This document shows, piece by piece, positions 9,724 to 18,965 of a stretch of 52,093 bases of DNA. A program made the translations under genes and the position numbers. The notes under the pieces were generated by a model. It saw nothing but the letters and a program-made list of their open reading frames with translations, did not search any database and was not told where the DNA came from. The DNA lies in NCBI RefSeq assembly GCF_000447795.1, contig NZ_AUNI01000013.1, forward strand, positions 1 through 52,093, written 5' to 3'. The stretch's first letter is position 1; each line of letters opens with the position of its first letter. Source of the stretch: Bacteriovorax sp. Seq25_V. GTDB lineage: Bacteria > Bdellovibrionota > Bacteriovoracia > Bacteriovoracales > Bacteriovoracaceae.

Positions 9724-10842
9724 GTGGATCATCCAATTAAACGAGATCATGCAAGATTTCGTAAAATTATCAAAGGTAAAATCAGAGACAATCTGAAGAA
9801 ATATGTTTCTCGCGGAGAAATGCCTATTCCTAAAGGGAATGGGCAATTTAAAGTTCCAATGCCATCAATTAACACGCCAAGATTTAAATTTGGTGACAAG
9901 AGCCAAGGTGGTTCAGGACAAGGTGATGGACAACCTGGAGATCCAGTTGATGGACAACCAGGAGAAGGACAACCGGGTCAAGGGCAAGAAGCTGGTCAAG
10001 ATGAAGGAGCGAAGGAGCTTGAAGTTGAAATGTCTCTTGACGAGCTTGCAAGTATTCTTGGCGAAGAGTTAGCGCTACCTAAAATTGAGCCGAAAGGTAA
10101 AAAGAATATGCAGTCAACTGTCGATCGCTACACAAGTATCGGTACAGTTGGACCAGATGCTCTTAAGCACTATAAGCGTTCTTATAAAGAAGCGCTAAAG
10201 CGTCAAGTAGCAATGGGGACATATGATCCAAAGAATCCTGTCATTATTCCAATTAAAAGTGATATGAGATATCGCTCCTCTGATACTAAGATTGAATTTG
10301 AAAATTCCGCCGTTGTTATTTATATGATGGATGTTTCAGGTTCGATGGGTGATGAACAAAAAGAAATCGTTAGAACAGAATCTTTCTGGATCAATCTATG
10401 GCTAAAGTCGCAGTATAAAGATATTGAAATTCGCTATATCATTCACGACGCCACAGCGAAAGAAGTTGATGAAGAGACATTTTTTAGAACACGAGAAAGC
10501 GGTGGGACACTAATTTCATCTGCATTAAAAGTATGTCGTGAAATTATTCAAAATGACTACAACTCTGCTGAGTGGAATATTTATCCATTTCATTTTTCTG
10601 ATGGTGATAACTGGTCAACTGAAGATACAAAGCTTTGTCTTGATATTTTAAAAGAAGACATTATTCCAAATTCTAATGTGTTTTGCTACGGACAAGTCGA
10701 GTCACGCTATGGTTCAGGGCAGTTTTATAAAGACCTCGCAGCTGTTTTTGGTGAAAACCATGAAGATGTTATCTTAAGTAAAATTAAGAGTAAGGAACAC
10801 ATCTTAGAATCGATCAAAGACTTTCTTGGAAAGGGAAAATAA
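9724..10842 (+). CDS. yeaH: YeaH/DUF444 protein with von Willebrand A domain
   Basis: The 372-residue protein belongs to the YeaH/YhbH (DUF444) family, which is nearly always encoded beside PrkA. The N-terminus is basic ([14 protein letters not shown]). A Gly/Gln/Pro-rich linker with repeated GQPG follows (about residues 60-98). The C-terminal half is a VWA-like domain with the metal site DVSGSMG (D203, S205, S207). E. coli YeaH is linked to the YeaG kinase in nitrogen-starvation response; its biochemical role is unclear. The start is GTG, supported by GGAGG directly upstream, 33 bases after prkA ends. spoVR starts one base after its stop. Confidence 0.92.
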   Translation: MDHPIKRDHARFRKIIKGKIRDNLKKYVSRGEMPIPKGNGQFKVPMPSINTPRFKFGDKSQGGSGQGDGQPGDPVDGQPGEGQPGQGQEAGQDEGAKELEVEMSLDELASILGEELALPKIEPKGKKNMQSTVDRYTSIGTVGPDALKHYKRSYKEALKRQVAMGTYDPKNPVIIPIKSDMRYRSSDTKIEFENSAVVIYMMDVSGSMGDEQKEIVRTESFWINLWLKSQYKDIEIRYIIHDATAKEVDEETFFRTRESGGTLISSALKVCREIIQNDYNSAEWNIYPFHFSDGDNWSTEDTKLCLDILKEDIIPNSNVFCYGQVESRYGSGQFYKDLAAVFGENHEDVILSKIKSKEHILESIKDFLGKGK

Positions 10843-10843
10843 T

Positions 10844-12331
10844 ATGATGGAGAGAACAAAACCACTAACTGGAGAACTTCTCGAATTACGCGATGAGATT
10901 TACGGTTACGCAACTGCGTATGGACTTGATTTCTATCCTGTTGTTTTCGAAGTTTGTAATTACGATACTGTTTGTATTTTGGCTGCAAATGGCGGTTTTC
11001 CGACAAGATATCCACATTGGCGCTTTGGAATGGAGTACGACCAACTCTCTAAAGGTAATACATACGGTTTTCAAAAAATTTATGAGCTTGTGATCAATAC
11101 AGATCCTTGTTATGCATATCTATTAAGTAGTAATCGTTATGTTGATCAAAAGCTTGTTATGGCCCACGTTTATGGACACGCTGATTTCTTTAAGAATAAT
11201 GCGTGGTTTGCTTCTACCAATAAGAAGATGATGGATGTGATGGCCAACCATGGAACAAAGATTAGACGTTACATGGAAAAGTATGGTCACGATAAGGTTG
11301 AGGCATTCATTGATATTGTTCTCTCTTTTGAGAATCTCCTTGATGTGAATGAATTATACCGCACGGCAGACTTTGCTGCTAAGACGGTTTTTGATGAAGA
11401 TTTCGTGATGCCAGATGATCGCTCATCTGTTCTTAAGTCTTTTATGAATTCTAAAATTGGTGGAAAACCAAAAGAATTGGCGAAGCCTAAAGAAGATACT
11501 CCTCTGGATAAAATCGATGAAAAGGTAAAAGGAACTCGCGATATTATGAAGTTCCTGATGGACTATGCTCCAATTGAGGAATGGCAATCAGATATTCTTG
11601 GAATCCTTAGAGAAGAGGCATATTATTTTCTGCCACAACGAATGACGAAAATTATGAATGAAGGGTGGGCAAGTTACTGGCACTCTAAAATCCTAACTCA
11701 AAAAGCGCTTCGCTCTTCTGAGATCGTTGATTTTGCAGACATCCACTCTGGTGTTATGGCCATGAGTCAGAAGTCAATAAACCCATATAAAATCGGAATA
11801 GAACTCTTTAGAGATATCGAATACCGCTGGGATACGGGGAAATTTGGTAAGGACTATATGGAGTGCGATGACCTTCAGACGAAATCAAATTGGAACCGTG
11901 AAACAAATATGGGACGTGAGAAGATCTTTGAGGTACGTAAGTCTCACAATGATATTACTTTCATAGATGAATTCTTCACTGAAGAGTTCTGTGATCGCAT
12001 GCAACTATTCACTTATAAGTTTAATCCACGTACAGGAAGAAATGAGATTGATTCTCGCGACTTTAAAGAAATTAAAGGGAAACTCCTACAGCAGCTTACA
12101 AATTTTGGTAATCCAATCATTGAGGTTGAATCTGCCAACTTTAAAAACAGAGGAGAACTTCTTTTAAAGCATGTTCATCAAGGAGTTGACCTCGATATTA
12201 ACTTCGCAAAGGATACGATGAACAATCTATATAAGATTTGGAAACGTCCGGTTGTTATATCTACAATCATTGAAGAAAAGAGTGTTTTCTATATTCATGA
12301 CGGAAAAGAGTTAAAAGAATTAAAAGAGTAA
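10844..12331 (+). CDS. spoVR: SpoVR family protein (YcgB-like)
   Basis: The protein (495 residues from this start) is a SpoVR/YcgB homologue. The family is needed for spore cortex formation in Bacillus but is widespread in non-sporulating bacteria together with PrkA and YeaH. Typical features are the motif MNEGWASYWHSKI and the conserved His and Glu residues in the central part (for example AHVYGHADFFKNN). I chose the ATG at 10844, preceded by GGAAAGGG 8 bases upstream. A longer frame from a TTG at 10826 would start inside yeaH. It overlaps nothing, is tightly coupled to yeaH and ends the module. No clear terminator follows. Confidence 0.94.
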   Translation: MMERTKPLTGELLELRDEIYGYATAYGLDFYPVVFEVCNYDTVCILAANGGFPTRYPHWRFGMEYDQLSKGNTYGFQKIYELVINTDPCYAYLLSSNRYVDQKLVMAHVYGHADFFKNNAWFASTNKKMMDVMANHGTKIRRYMEKYGHDKVEAFIDIVLSFENLLDVNELYRTADFAAKTVFDEDFVMPDDRSSVLKSFMNSKIGGKPKELAKPKEDTPLDKIDEKVKGTRDIMKFLMDYAPIEEWQSDILGILREEAYYFLPQRMTKIMNEGWASYWHSKILTQKALRSSEIVDFADIHSGVMAMSQKSINPYKIGIELFRDIEYRWDTGKFGKDYMECDDLQTKSNWNRETNMGREKIFEVRKSHNDITFIDEFFTEEFCDRMQLFTYKFNPRTGRNEIDSRDFKEIKGKLLQQLTNFGNPIIEVESANFKNRGELLLKHVHQGVDLDINFAKDTMNNLYKIWKRPVVISTIIEEKSVFYIHDGKELKELKE

Positions 12332-12336
12332 AACCA

Positions 12337-12365
12337 TTGACCATGCCTTTAATTTGAGTCAAAAT
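12337..12365 (+). promoter_or_regulatory. Candidate promoter for the FecR-domain gene
   Basis: TTGACC (12337-12342), a 17-base spacer and CAAAAT (12360-12365) form a fair promoter. Transcription would begin near 12372, inside the loop of the hairpin at 12345-12392, so this transcript would lack the 5' arm of that hairpin. Confidence 0.4.
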
Positions 12366-12392
12366 TATATTAAAATAACTCAGATTAAAGGC
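12345..12392 (+). promoter_or_regulatory. 15-bp hairpin sequestering the ribosome binding site of the FecR gene
   Basis: The arm GCCTTTAATTTGAGT (12345-12359) pairs with ACTCAGATTAAAGGC (12378-12392) over 15 positions with a single G-U pair and an 18-base loop. The AAAGG that must serve as ribosome binding site (12387-12391, 8 bases before the ATG at 12400) lies in the 3' arm. No T-run follows the stem. Read-through RNA from the spoVR operon would fold and hide the site; RNA from the local promoter would not. Confidence 0.6.
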
Positions 12393-12399
12393 TTTATAA

Positions 12400-14262
12400 A
12401 TGTCTCTCAAAAATATCATTTTTTGCATATGTTTATTTCTAAATTCATATGCATTTTCTCGCTCATCAATTGCAACTGTCGAAATTGTAAAAGGTAATGT
12501 TACAAAACTTATCCCTGGGGCTTTGATTGCTAATAAAGTTAAAACTGGAGACGAGCTTTATGAAGATACAAGTGTTGTAACGGGACCTAGAAGTTTTGTG
12601 AAAATCACTTTCATTGATGATTCTAAGATTTCAATTGGGCCACAATCTAAAGTTGTTATAAATCTTGTTCAAAAAGAAGCTGGAAGTGTGATTTCTCTTT
12701 TAAAGGGAAAGATTAGAACTTCTGTTATTCCAACAGAGGAAAAAGAAAAAAACAAATTCTATATCAAGACTCGTACAGCGGCCCTTGGCGTACGAGGAAC
12801 AGAGTTTCAAACAATTTATAACCCAGAGAATAAAATCACAAACCTTCTAACTTTTAGAGGGGAAGTGGCCATGGTTAATATTGAGAAAGAAGCTCACTTG
12901 CAAGCTAGTGAAGTTGAGGCTGATTCAGTCTCTGTTGAAAGAGATGCTGATAATAAACTTCAATTGGAAAATAATCCTATTAAGTCTCAAGATGACAAGA
13001 TTGCTAATCTTATCAATTTAAATGAGGCCTTAAAGGCTTCAGATGCGGTTGTTGTTAAAGGTGGACAATTCTCTGGAACAACTACTGAGCTCGATAAGGT
13101 CTCTCTTCCAGTTAAGATTAATCCAGTTCAACTTGGTATGTTGTATGCTAATGATACATTCACGAATAAGGATGCTAGAGACTCCAAAATTATTAAAAAT
13201 GTTGGTGAGGTAGAAAAATTTGTTGCAGTAAAGCAGGAAGACCAGATCCCACCACCTGAAGGTTTTTATAACGAAAAGACTGGAGAGTATGCACCTAAGG
13301 CCGGAGGTCTAATTGATACTGAGACAGGTCTTTATATCCCGCCTGAAGCTGACGCAAAATTTGATGAAGATAGACAGATCTTCGTTCCAAATAAAGTGGG
13401 ACGCCTTGAGGTTGATACTGGTGAGTATATCGCTCCACGAGGGATGAAGCTTGATGCAAGAAATGGATTTGTTATTCCGAATTCCCATAATCAAAAAATA
13501 GCAAGTCTTGTTCAACTGAAAGAATCGATGAATGATAGCATGGGTAAAGAGTTATTCATTGAAAAAGAAAAGAAAGCAGAAGATGTAAAAATTTATTCCC
13601 TAAGAGAAGAGTTTACGAAGGATCTTGTTCTGTTCTACGGGCATAGTTTCTCACGCGATCTTAAAGTCAGTGAGCGATCTGATTCATTTGATAATGAAGA
13701 TCTCGCCCTTGATGGTTCAAAAGAAGTAGGGGTTGACTGGAGAATGGCCGGGAATGGTGATTATAGACCTAAAGTAGATTTCTCATTCACAAGAGCGGAC
13801 TATAAAGGAGCACGAGATTATAAGGGAACAAGCTCTTCTCTTTATTCTTTTGGTTTTGGTGTTGATAAATATATTACATCAAGGTTCTTTATTGGTGCGG
13901 AGGTTAATATTCACCAGCAGATTTTCGCTCTTACAAACACAGACAAAGACCTTGCTCGTGTAACTCTCACTACTTTTATGCTAACTGGTGACTATGTTTT
14001 TGCTAAATGGAAGAAAGCATTCTTCAATCTTCATACAGGGATTGGTACAAACTTTTATAAGAAAGATGATCTTGTAAGAGTTAAAAATGGTCTTGCCTTC
14101 GAACTCGGTCTTGATTTTGGATACTGGATTAATCAGAAAAATCAACTAAAGATTGGACTACTAATTAATGGTGAAGATGCTGACATTGCAGGATCTGGAT
14201 TCTTTGCCAATAACTCTTCTCACGAAAATGGATTAAGATTCGTTTTCGGCCATGTCTTCTAG
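12400..14262 (+). CDS. Secreted FecR-domain protein with repeats and a likely outer-membrane C-terminus
   Basis: The 620-residue protein starts with a signal peptide (cleavage probably after SYAFS, about residue 20). A FecR-type domain follows (about 25-165), with the typical FIDDSKISIGPQSKVVI and RTRTAALGVRGTEF-like segment TRTAALGVRGTEFQT. A spacer and five short repeats follow (residues 288-361), then a charged stretch. The last 210 residues show alternating hydrophobic beta strands and end in Phe (FVFGHVF), as outer-membrane barrels do. In FecR itself this domain sends signals across the envelope, but free FecR domains are common structural modules. There is no FecI or TonB receptor nearby. 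Its 3' end overlaps the convergent gene by 30 bases. Confidence 0.7.
   Translation: MSLKNIIFCICLFLNSYAFSRSSIATVEIVKGNVTKLIPGALIANKVKTGDELYEDTSVVTGPRSFVKITFIDDSKISIGPQSKVVINLVQKEAGSVISLLKGKIRTSVIPTEEKEKNKFYIKTRTAALGVRGTEFQTIYNPENKITNLLTFRGEVAMVNIEKEAHLQASEVEADSVSVERDADNKLQLENNPIKSQDDKIANLINLNEALKASDAVVVKGGQFSGTTTELDKVSLPVKINPVQLGMLYANDTFTNKDARDSKIIKNVGEVEKFVAVKQEDQIPPPEGFYNEKTGEYAPKAGGLIDTETGLYIPPEADAKFDEDRQIFVPNKVGRLEVDTGEYIAPRGMKLDARNGFVIPNSHNQKIASLVQLKESMNDSMGKELFIEKEKKAEDVKIYSLREEFTKDLVLFYGHSFSRDLKVSERSDSFDNEDLALDGSKEVGVDWRMAGNGDYRPKVDFSFTRADYKGARDYKGTSSSLYSFGFGVDKYITSRFFIGAEVNIHQQIFALTNTDKDLARVTLTTFMLTGDYVFAKWKKAFFNLHTGIGTNFYKKDDLVRVKNGLAFELGLDFGYWINQKNQLKIGLLINGEDADIAGSGFFANNSSHENGLRFVFGHVF
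13261..13485 (+). repeat. Five tandem ~15-residue repeats in the FecR-domain protein
   Basis: The coding sequence contains five degenerate copies of a unit close to G-x-x-x-D-T-G-x-Y-x-x-P. Examples are GFYNEKTGEYAPKAG, GLIDTETGLYIPPEA and GRLEVDTGEYIAPRG. Two copies are more diverged. They form a linker between the FecR domain and the C-terminal barrel-like part. Confidence 0.65.
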
Positions 14263-15639
14263 ATAAGGGTCCTCAACGATATCAAGCTCAATAATGTCTT
14301 TTTGCTTGATAAAGATGGACTCTTGGATTTTTGGATATAATTTTTTCTGAGTAAGATCTTCAAGAAAAGTTGTCACCTTGAAATCTTTCTTTTTAAAATC
14401 TTTGATATCTTTATGGTAATCCTTCCAGATCTGTGACTGAAAATGCAACCAGCAGTTAACTCCATCATAACGGATACAAGCTGTATCTGAAGTTTGCACC
14501 CAGCGATTATCCATTTCATTGAAGTAGATATAGCTCTCAAGCAATAGGCCTTCAAATGGCATTTTCTTATTATAATCGTAGTAGAGCCTCTCTATTTCAA
14601 AGGAAGCTCGTTGAAACTTCTTCTCTTGAACAAGAAATGATGTCGTCAATAATCTTTTTTCACGTTCATAGAGGGCCACTGGAATTACTTTTGATAATGC
14701 TAATCTTCCGTTCTTGTAATTCCCTGTGATCCAGCTGTTAGCAGTTAACAAGAGATTTGCATTGATACTATATGGCCTACGATTCAATGATGATAGAATA
14801 TGAGCATATGAAGTTTTATAGTCATTGTCTCTTGAACTTAATAGCGCTTTTAAGTAAGCAGCGTTTGAGTTATTGATATCCTCAATGAAGTCCTTTGCTT
14901 GTGCCTTGTCATCAATTCGATACAAGTTGTAGGCAATTAAAGTCCTTAGAATATCGTTTTGAAATGCTTTTTCTGGAAGCATATCTATCGTATCAACTAC
15001 AAACTTTTCATTGCCAAGAAGTAGTCCAAATTTTAGCCAAGATCTTAGATGGTCATCTTTGTTATAAATACCAAGTCTACGAACAATATTCGTGTAGTAT
15101 TTAAAGTCTTTCACTTGCTGGGACTTAAAATTTTCAACATAATCAAGCCAAACATAGTCATTCAGTGAGTACTCAAAGTTAAGAGCTTTACATCGAAAGA
15201 AATCGCCTTTTAATTCATCAGTATATTGGCCATAAAGACTAGAAGCAATTTTAAGTAGACAAATTTTTTGAAAATTGGCCGTGTCTGAAAATCTTGGATC
15301 TTTTAATAGCTTTGATGTTTCTTGAAAATTTCCAGTTGAGAAGTAAGCTATTGCTAGATATCTTTTTGCTAGAAGAGTTAGCTTGTTCTTTTGATTCTTT
15401 TCTACTATTTGCGAAAGAAGTTTGATTGCACCATTCGCATCTCCACCTAGTAGGGCGATCTTGGAGACCTGAAGGTCTTTAATAAAATCATTTTTCTTTT
15501 CTATCTCCAATGTTTGCATTAATTCTTGAATCTCAACGTCGTTATAGATCGACCAATCAAGGTTAAGCTCATTGAGTACTTTTGCGTACAAATTGAATGA
15601 AAATACTATGAGTATTATTAACTTCTTCATATTAAACAT
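14233..15639 (-). CDS. Secreted helical-repeat (TPR-like) protein
   Basis: I do not recognise the family. The 468-residue protein has a signal peptide (MKKLIILIVFSFNLYAK; a second ATG nine bases in is equally possible). The rest is mainly alpha-helical, with TPR-like segments such as ALLGGDANGAIKLLSQI and AKRYLAIAYFSTGNFQETSKLL. It is probably a periplasmic scaffold or adaptor. The C-terminus is acidic (EDPYLEDMAENES). It is convergent with the FecR-domain gene and overlaps its last 30 bases, and is divergent from the secreted protein at 15684. No clear ribosome binding site precedes either start. Confidence 0.65.
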   Translation of the reverse strand: MFNMKKLIILIVFSFNLYAKVLNELNLDWSIYNDVEIQELMQTLEIEKKNDFIKDLQVSKIALLGGDANGAIKLLSQIVEKNQKNKLTLLAKRYLAIAYFSTGNFQETSKLLKDPRFSDTANFQKICLLKIASSLYGQYTDELKGDFFRCKALNFEYSLNDYVWLDYVENFKSQQVKDFKYYTNIVRRLGIYNKDDHLRSWLKFGLLLGNEKFVVDTIDMLPEKAFQNDILRTLIAYNLYRIDDKAQAKDFIEDINNSNAAYLKALLSSRDNDYKTSYAHILSSLNRRPYSINANLLLTANSWITGNYKNGRLALSKVIPVALYEREKRLLTTSFLVQEKKFQRASFEIERLYYDYNKKMPFEGLLLESYIYFNEMDNRWVQTSDTACIRYDGVNCWLHFQSQIWKDYHKDIKDFKKKDFKVTTFLEDLTQKKLYPKIQESIFIKQKDIIELDIVEDPYLEDMAENES

Positions 15640-15683
15640 TTCGGGTTAAATTCCGATAACTTAAATGAATCACAGGATAGGTA

Positions 15684-17369
15684 ATGGAATACTTGACTAA
15701 AATGTTCATTGTAATGGCTCTGGCATATTCATCGCTTGCGATGAGCACGGACAGTAATATGGCAGTTAACAACTCATTTATTTTTGAGTTGATTAATTCT
15801 CACCATCTTGAAGTCGTATCAAAGTCGAAAAAACAATGGCTCAATCAAATGGCCCATTACCGTATCTTCTATGTGGAAGGTGAGAATCTAAAAAACTCTT
15901 GTGAGACGATGCCAAAAGTATACTATGCTAATAGTTTTGAGCAAAATAGTGTCGAAACATCTATCGTCGCAACTTTGCAGAAGATCATTTTTGATCACAC
16001 CATTCCGGCCATCGAAAAGTATTCAAGAGCACTGGATTTGAATGAAAACGAATATTTTAATATGGTTGAAAATCTTATCAGAAGAAGTTGTTCTTCGAAT
16101 CTTTCAGTTATTAGTCATCGCCGAATAAAAAAGAAATTTATAGATTTTCGCAAGAATAATTCTTATGTCCTTCCATCTTTAGAGGGGAATCCGCTCTACA
16201 CTCCTAAGGTTGTTTTAAAACAATCTCGTGAGGAGAAAATTGCCAAAGAGCTTTATTATACAGTAGGTCTTTTCGAGATGGCATGTTCTTGGGGACAAAG
16301 AGTTGAGGCCCTTCGTGGACTGATGCCTTTAATTCAAAATCCTTCCATTGCTGCTTTTATCATTCGTCAAATGTCAGGATTAAAAATAGCTGATGATGCA
16401 AATTTTAATTCTCGTTTCCTTACAGAGAGTCAAGATACGACGAGAGTTCATTGTGATGGTCTAATTTGTCGTGAAAAAAGTAGCGCTAAGTTTAAAGAGG
16501 ATTTTGTGAAATCAATTGGTCATCAAAGTATTCTTTCTGATTTAAAATCAAATTACTGTCATTCTATTTCAAAAATAAAAAAAGATGATGAATTTGAGGT
16601 TGATCAAAAAATTACCAAAATAATTCAAAAATATAGTGGTTTTGAGGGAAGCCGTATGCTTGGGCAATTCATTGCACTACTTACAAAAATTCCAGACTTT
16701 AATGTTTGGACAGATGATGCAAAACTACTTGATGAGTATATGAAATTTGGCCTAGACCACTTCTGGGATGGGTGGGCGATGAGAACAGTTAAACATCTTG
16801 AAAATAATCTGATGTATGAAGAACCATTAGAACTTGAAGTAGTTGATCACAATTTATTCCTTGATCCTGAAGATTTTAAACCTCGCATAGAGCTCGATTT
16901 AAATAGTGGAGAGTTTGATAAGTCTGTTGCAATGAAAGGGAAGATCACGTTTAATTTTGATATTAATATACTCGATCTTGATCTTGCTTGGATTTATCAT
17001 GGCTATCGCGAAATAAATCATGAGGATAAAGAGGCGCTTGAAAAATTAGACAACTTAATAAAGCAATACGTTATTAAGGACTTCAAGCTTATTAAAAAAG
17101 AATTTGAGTCATATATCATTGATGGGGATCTCGTTGATCTCCTCGTTAATGAAATTAAGGACCAAATTCTTTTCTTTAGAAATATGAATCTTAAAATGGA
17201 GCGAAAGCTTGTTTCTATCCCCGTAAATGTGAACGTGAGCCCATTTGCCCTTATCTATTTGAAAAATAAGCGAGTTATGGATGAGGCAAATCAAAAAGAA
17301 ATTGCTCGCGATGAGCAGTTTGAGGCCGCAAAGAGAATTGATTCTATGGCCTTAGAGCCGAATAAATGA
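15684..17369 (+). CDS. Secreted protein of unknown function
   Basis: I do not recognise this 561-residue protein. It has a signal peptide (MFIVMALAYSSLAM, cleavage near residue 20) and six or more cysteines, some perhaps paired (for example SWGQ and RVHCDGLICRE segments). The central part is helical; the last 200 residues contain a hydrophobic acidic region and a helical end. An AGGATAGG ribosome binding site precedes the ATG. The sigma-factor gene follows after 12 bases on the same strand, so the two may be co-transcribed. It is probably a lineage-specific envelope protein. Confidence 0.65.
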   Translation: MEYLTKMFIVMALAYSSLAMSTDSNMAVNNSFIFELINSHHLEVVSKSKKQWLNQMAHYRIFYVEGENLKNSCETMPKVYYANSFEQNSVETSIVATLQKIIFDHTIPAIEKYSRALDLNENEYFNMVENLIRRSCSSNLSVISHRRIKKKFIDFRKNNSYVLPSLEGNPLYTPKVVLKQSREEKIAKELYYTVGLFEMACSWGQRVEALRGLMPLIQNPSIAAFIIRQMSGLKIADDANFNSRFLTESQDTTRVHCDGLICREKSSAKFKEDFVKSIGHQSILSDLKSNYCHSISKIKKDDEFEVDQKITKIIQKYSGFEGSRMLGQFIALLTKIPDFNVWTDDAKLLDEYMKFGLDHFWDGWAMRTVKHLENNLMYEEPLELEVVDHNLFLDPEDFKPRIELDLNSGEFDKSVAMKGKITFNFDINILDLDLAWIYHGYREINHEDKEALEKLDNLIKQYVIKDFKLIKKEFESYIIDGDLVDLLVNEIKDQILFFRNMNLKMERKLVSIPVNVNVSPFALIYLKNKRVMDEANQKEIARDEQFEAAKRIDSMALEPNK

Positions 17370-17381
17370 TAAATAAGAGAC

Positions 17382-18428
17382 ATGAATAAAAAGGATAAGG
17401 CACCAAAAGTCGAAGTTTTGCCATCATTAGATATTGATCTCAAAAAATCAGGCACTAGTGATAGAAAAGCTGATATCGACTACGAAAACATTATCTCTGA
17501 GCTTCATGATGAAGTTGAGGGTGAAGAGCCTGATCTTGTTGATCTTGATGAGGATATGATTCTTCCTGTGCTCAGTGAAAAACTTCCTGCTATTACAGAT
17601 GTTTCAACTAATAAACTCAACCAATACCTCAAAGAGATTTCACGTTATAAACTTCTATCTCGTGATCAAGAGCTCGCACTCGCTAAAGCGCTAAAAGAAA
17701 CAGGCGATATTGAAATCGCTAAGAAACTAGTTCTTTCAAACCTTAGGCTCGTTGTTAAGATTGCAATGGAATACAAGTATACATTTAATAATGTGATGGA
17801 CCTCATCCAAGAAGGGAATGTTGGTCTAATGAAGGCCGTCTCTCTCTATGACCCAGATAAAGGGGCTAAGCTTAGCTACTATGCGAGTTGGTGGATTCGT
17901 TCTTATATTTTGAAGTTTATCCTTGATAACTTCCGACTTGTAAAAATTGGAACCACAAACGAACAGAAGAAACTTTTTTATAACCTGATGAGAGAGAAAC
18001 AAAAATTATTGAACCAAGGGATTGATCCAGACCACAAAGTCCTAGCCGAAAACCTTGATGTTTCCGAAAAGGCAGTGGCCTTGATGGATATGAGACTTGG
18101 CGAAGGCGGGGGAGAGATATCTCTTGATCGCCCAGTTGGTGATGAGGCCAAACAAAGTATTGGAGACTTTGTCTCGTCAGGAGAGGACTTTACTGAGGAT
18201 ATTTCATTCCAGCAAAGCTTGAAATTATTGCAAGATAACTTAGACGATTTTGTTAAGGGGCTCAAAGAAAGAGATCGTGAAATCTTCCAAAAACGATTAT
18301 TGTCCGAAGCACCTGCGTCATTACAAGCAATTGCGGACGATTACGGGGTTTCAAGAGAGAGAATTCGTCAAATTGAGTCTCGTCTTATTGATAACTTAAA
18401 GCTTTACATGTCAGATATTATTAGATAA
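17382..18428 (+). CDS. RpoH-like sigma factor (sigma-32 group)
   Basis: The 348-residue protein is a group 3 sigma-70 family member closest in look to heat-shock sigma RpoH. Region 2 reads LVLSNLRLVVKIAMEY, MDLIQEGNVGLMKAV and YASWWIRSYILKFI. It is followed by VKIGTTNEQKKLFYNL, which resembles the RpoH box (QRKLFFNL). The C-terminal region 4 helix-turn-helix is SLQAIADDYGVSRERIRQIE. It carries an acidic N-terminal extension of about 75 residues, making it longer than E. coli RpoH (284). The gene lies between a secreted-protein gene and rpsO. I would not assign the symbol without a tree, since several sigma-32-like paralogues occur in such genomes. Confidence 0.85.
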   Translation: MNKKDKAPKVEVLPSLDIDLKKSGTSDRKADIDYENIISELHDEVEGEEPDLVDLDEDMILPVLSEKLPAITDVSTNKLNQYLKEISRYKLLSRDQELALAKALKETGDIEIAKKLVLSNLRLVVKIAMEYKYTFNNVMDLIQEGNVGLMKAVSLYDPDKGAKLSYYASWWIRSYILKFILDNFRLVKIGTTNEQKKLFYNLMREKQKLLNQGIDPDHKVLAENLDVSEKAVALMDMRLGEGGGEISLDRPVGDEAKQSIGDFVSSGEDFTEDISFQQSLKLLQDNLDDFVKGLKERDREIFQKRLLSEAPASLQAIADDYGVSRERIRQIESRLIDNLKLYMSDIIR

Positions 18429-18507
18429 TATGCATCATTAAAAATCGCCCCATTCTCGGTTTGAAAAATAACTTTCATACTTGGTTTAGGGTTTGTTAGG
18501 AGTATAT

Positions 18508-18786
18508 ATGATTTCAAAATTAGAAACAGAAACACTAGTAAAAGAATTTGGAGCAGCTTTTGGTTCAGGTGAAAAAGATGCTGGTTGTACAGCTGTACAA
18601 GTTGCAGTTCTTACAACAAGAATCAACAACCTAAAAGAGCACTTTGCAGCTCACAAGCATGACTATTCTGGAAACAGAGGTCTATTAAAGATGATTGGTA
18701 AGAGACGTCGTCTTTTAAAGTATCTTGCAACATCTGATGATGCAAAATACAAAGCAGTTATTTCAAAACTTGGTTTAAGAAAGTAA
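18508..18786 (+). CDS. rpsO: 30S ribosomal protein S15
   Basis: The protein (92 residues) is S15, which binds the central domain of 16S rRNA. Typical stretches are QVAVLTTRINNLKEHF, NRGLLKMIGKRRRLLKYL and a C-terminal LGLRK. I chose the ATG at 18508 because TAGGAG lies just upstream; an in-frame TTG at 18493 would include that ribosome binding site. rpsO-pnp is a classic bacterial pair, and a strong terminator separates them here. It could bind its own leader, as in E. coli; I did not find a clear mimic. Confidence 0.97.
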   Translation: MISKLETETLVKEFGAAFGSGEKDAGCTAVQVAVLTTRINNLKEHFAAHKHDYSGNRGLLKMIGKRRRLLKYLATSDDAKYKAVISKLGLRK

Positions 18787-18787
18787 T

Positions 18788-18824
18788 AAAAAAGGGGAAC
18801 CCAAGGGTTCCCTTTTTTGTTTTT
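18788..18824 (+). terminator. Rho-independent terminator of rpsO
   Basis: GGGAACCC (18795-18802) pairs with GGGTTCCC (18805-18812) across a 2-base gap. A-T pairs and a G-T pair extend it outward, and a TTTTTTGTTTTT tract follows. It directly follows the rpsO stop codon. Confidence 0.85.
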
Positions 18825-18965
18825 AAGCAGTAAAATTTAACTAAGATTATTTGACCTTTAGTTGTAGAAATTTAAGGGATATTTGAATAGGGGTGGAAGC
18901 TCACATTGAAATATTCTTTGGATTTCCTCTAAACAAAAATAATCACAACATTTAATTTATATCTT

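Noticed and set aside
10826-10843. TTG start for spoVR inside yeaH
   Set aside because: It would place the ribosome binding site for the ATG at 10844 within the gene; the ATG is better spaced.
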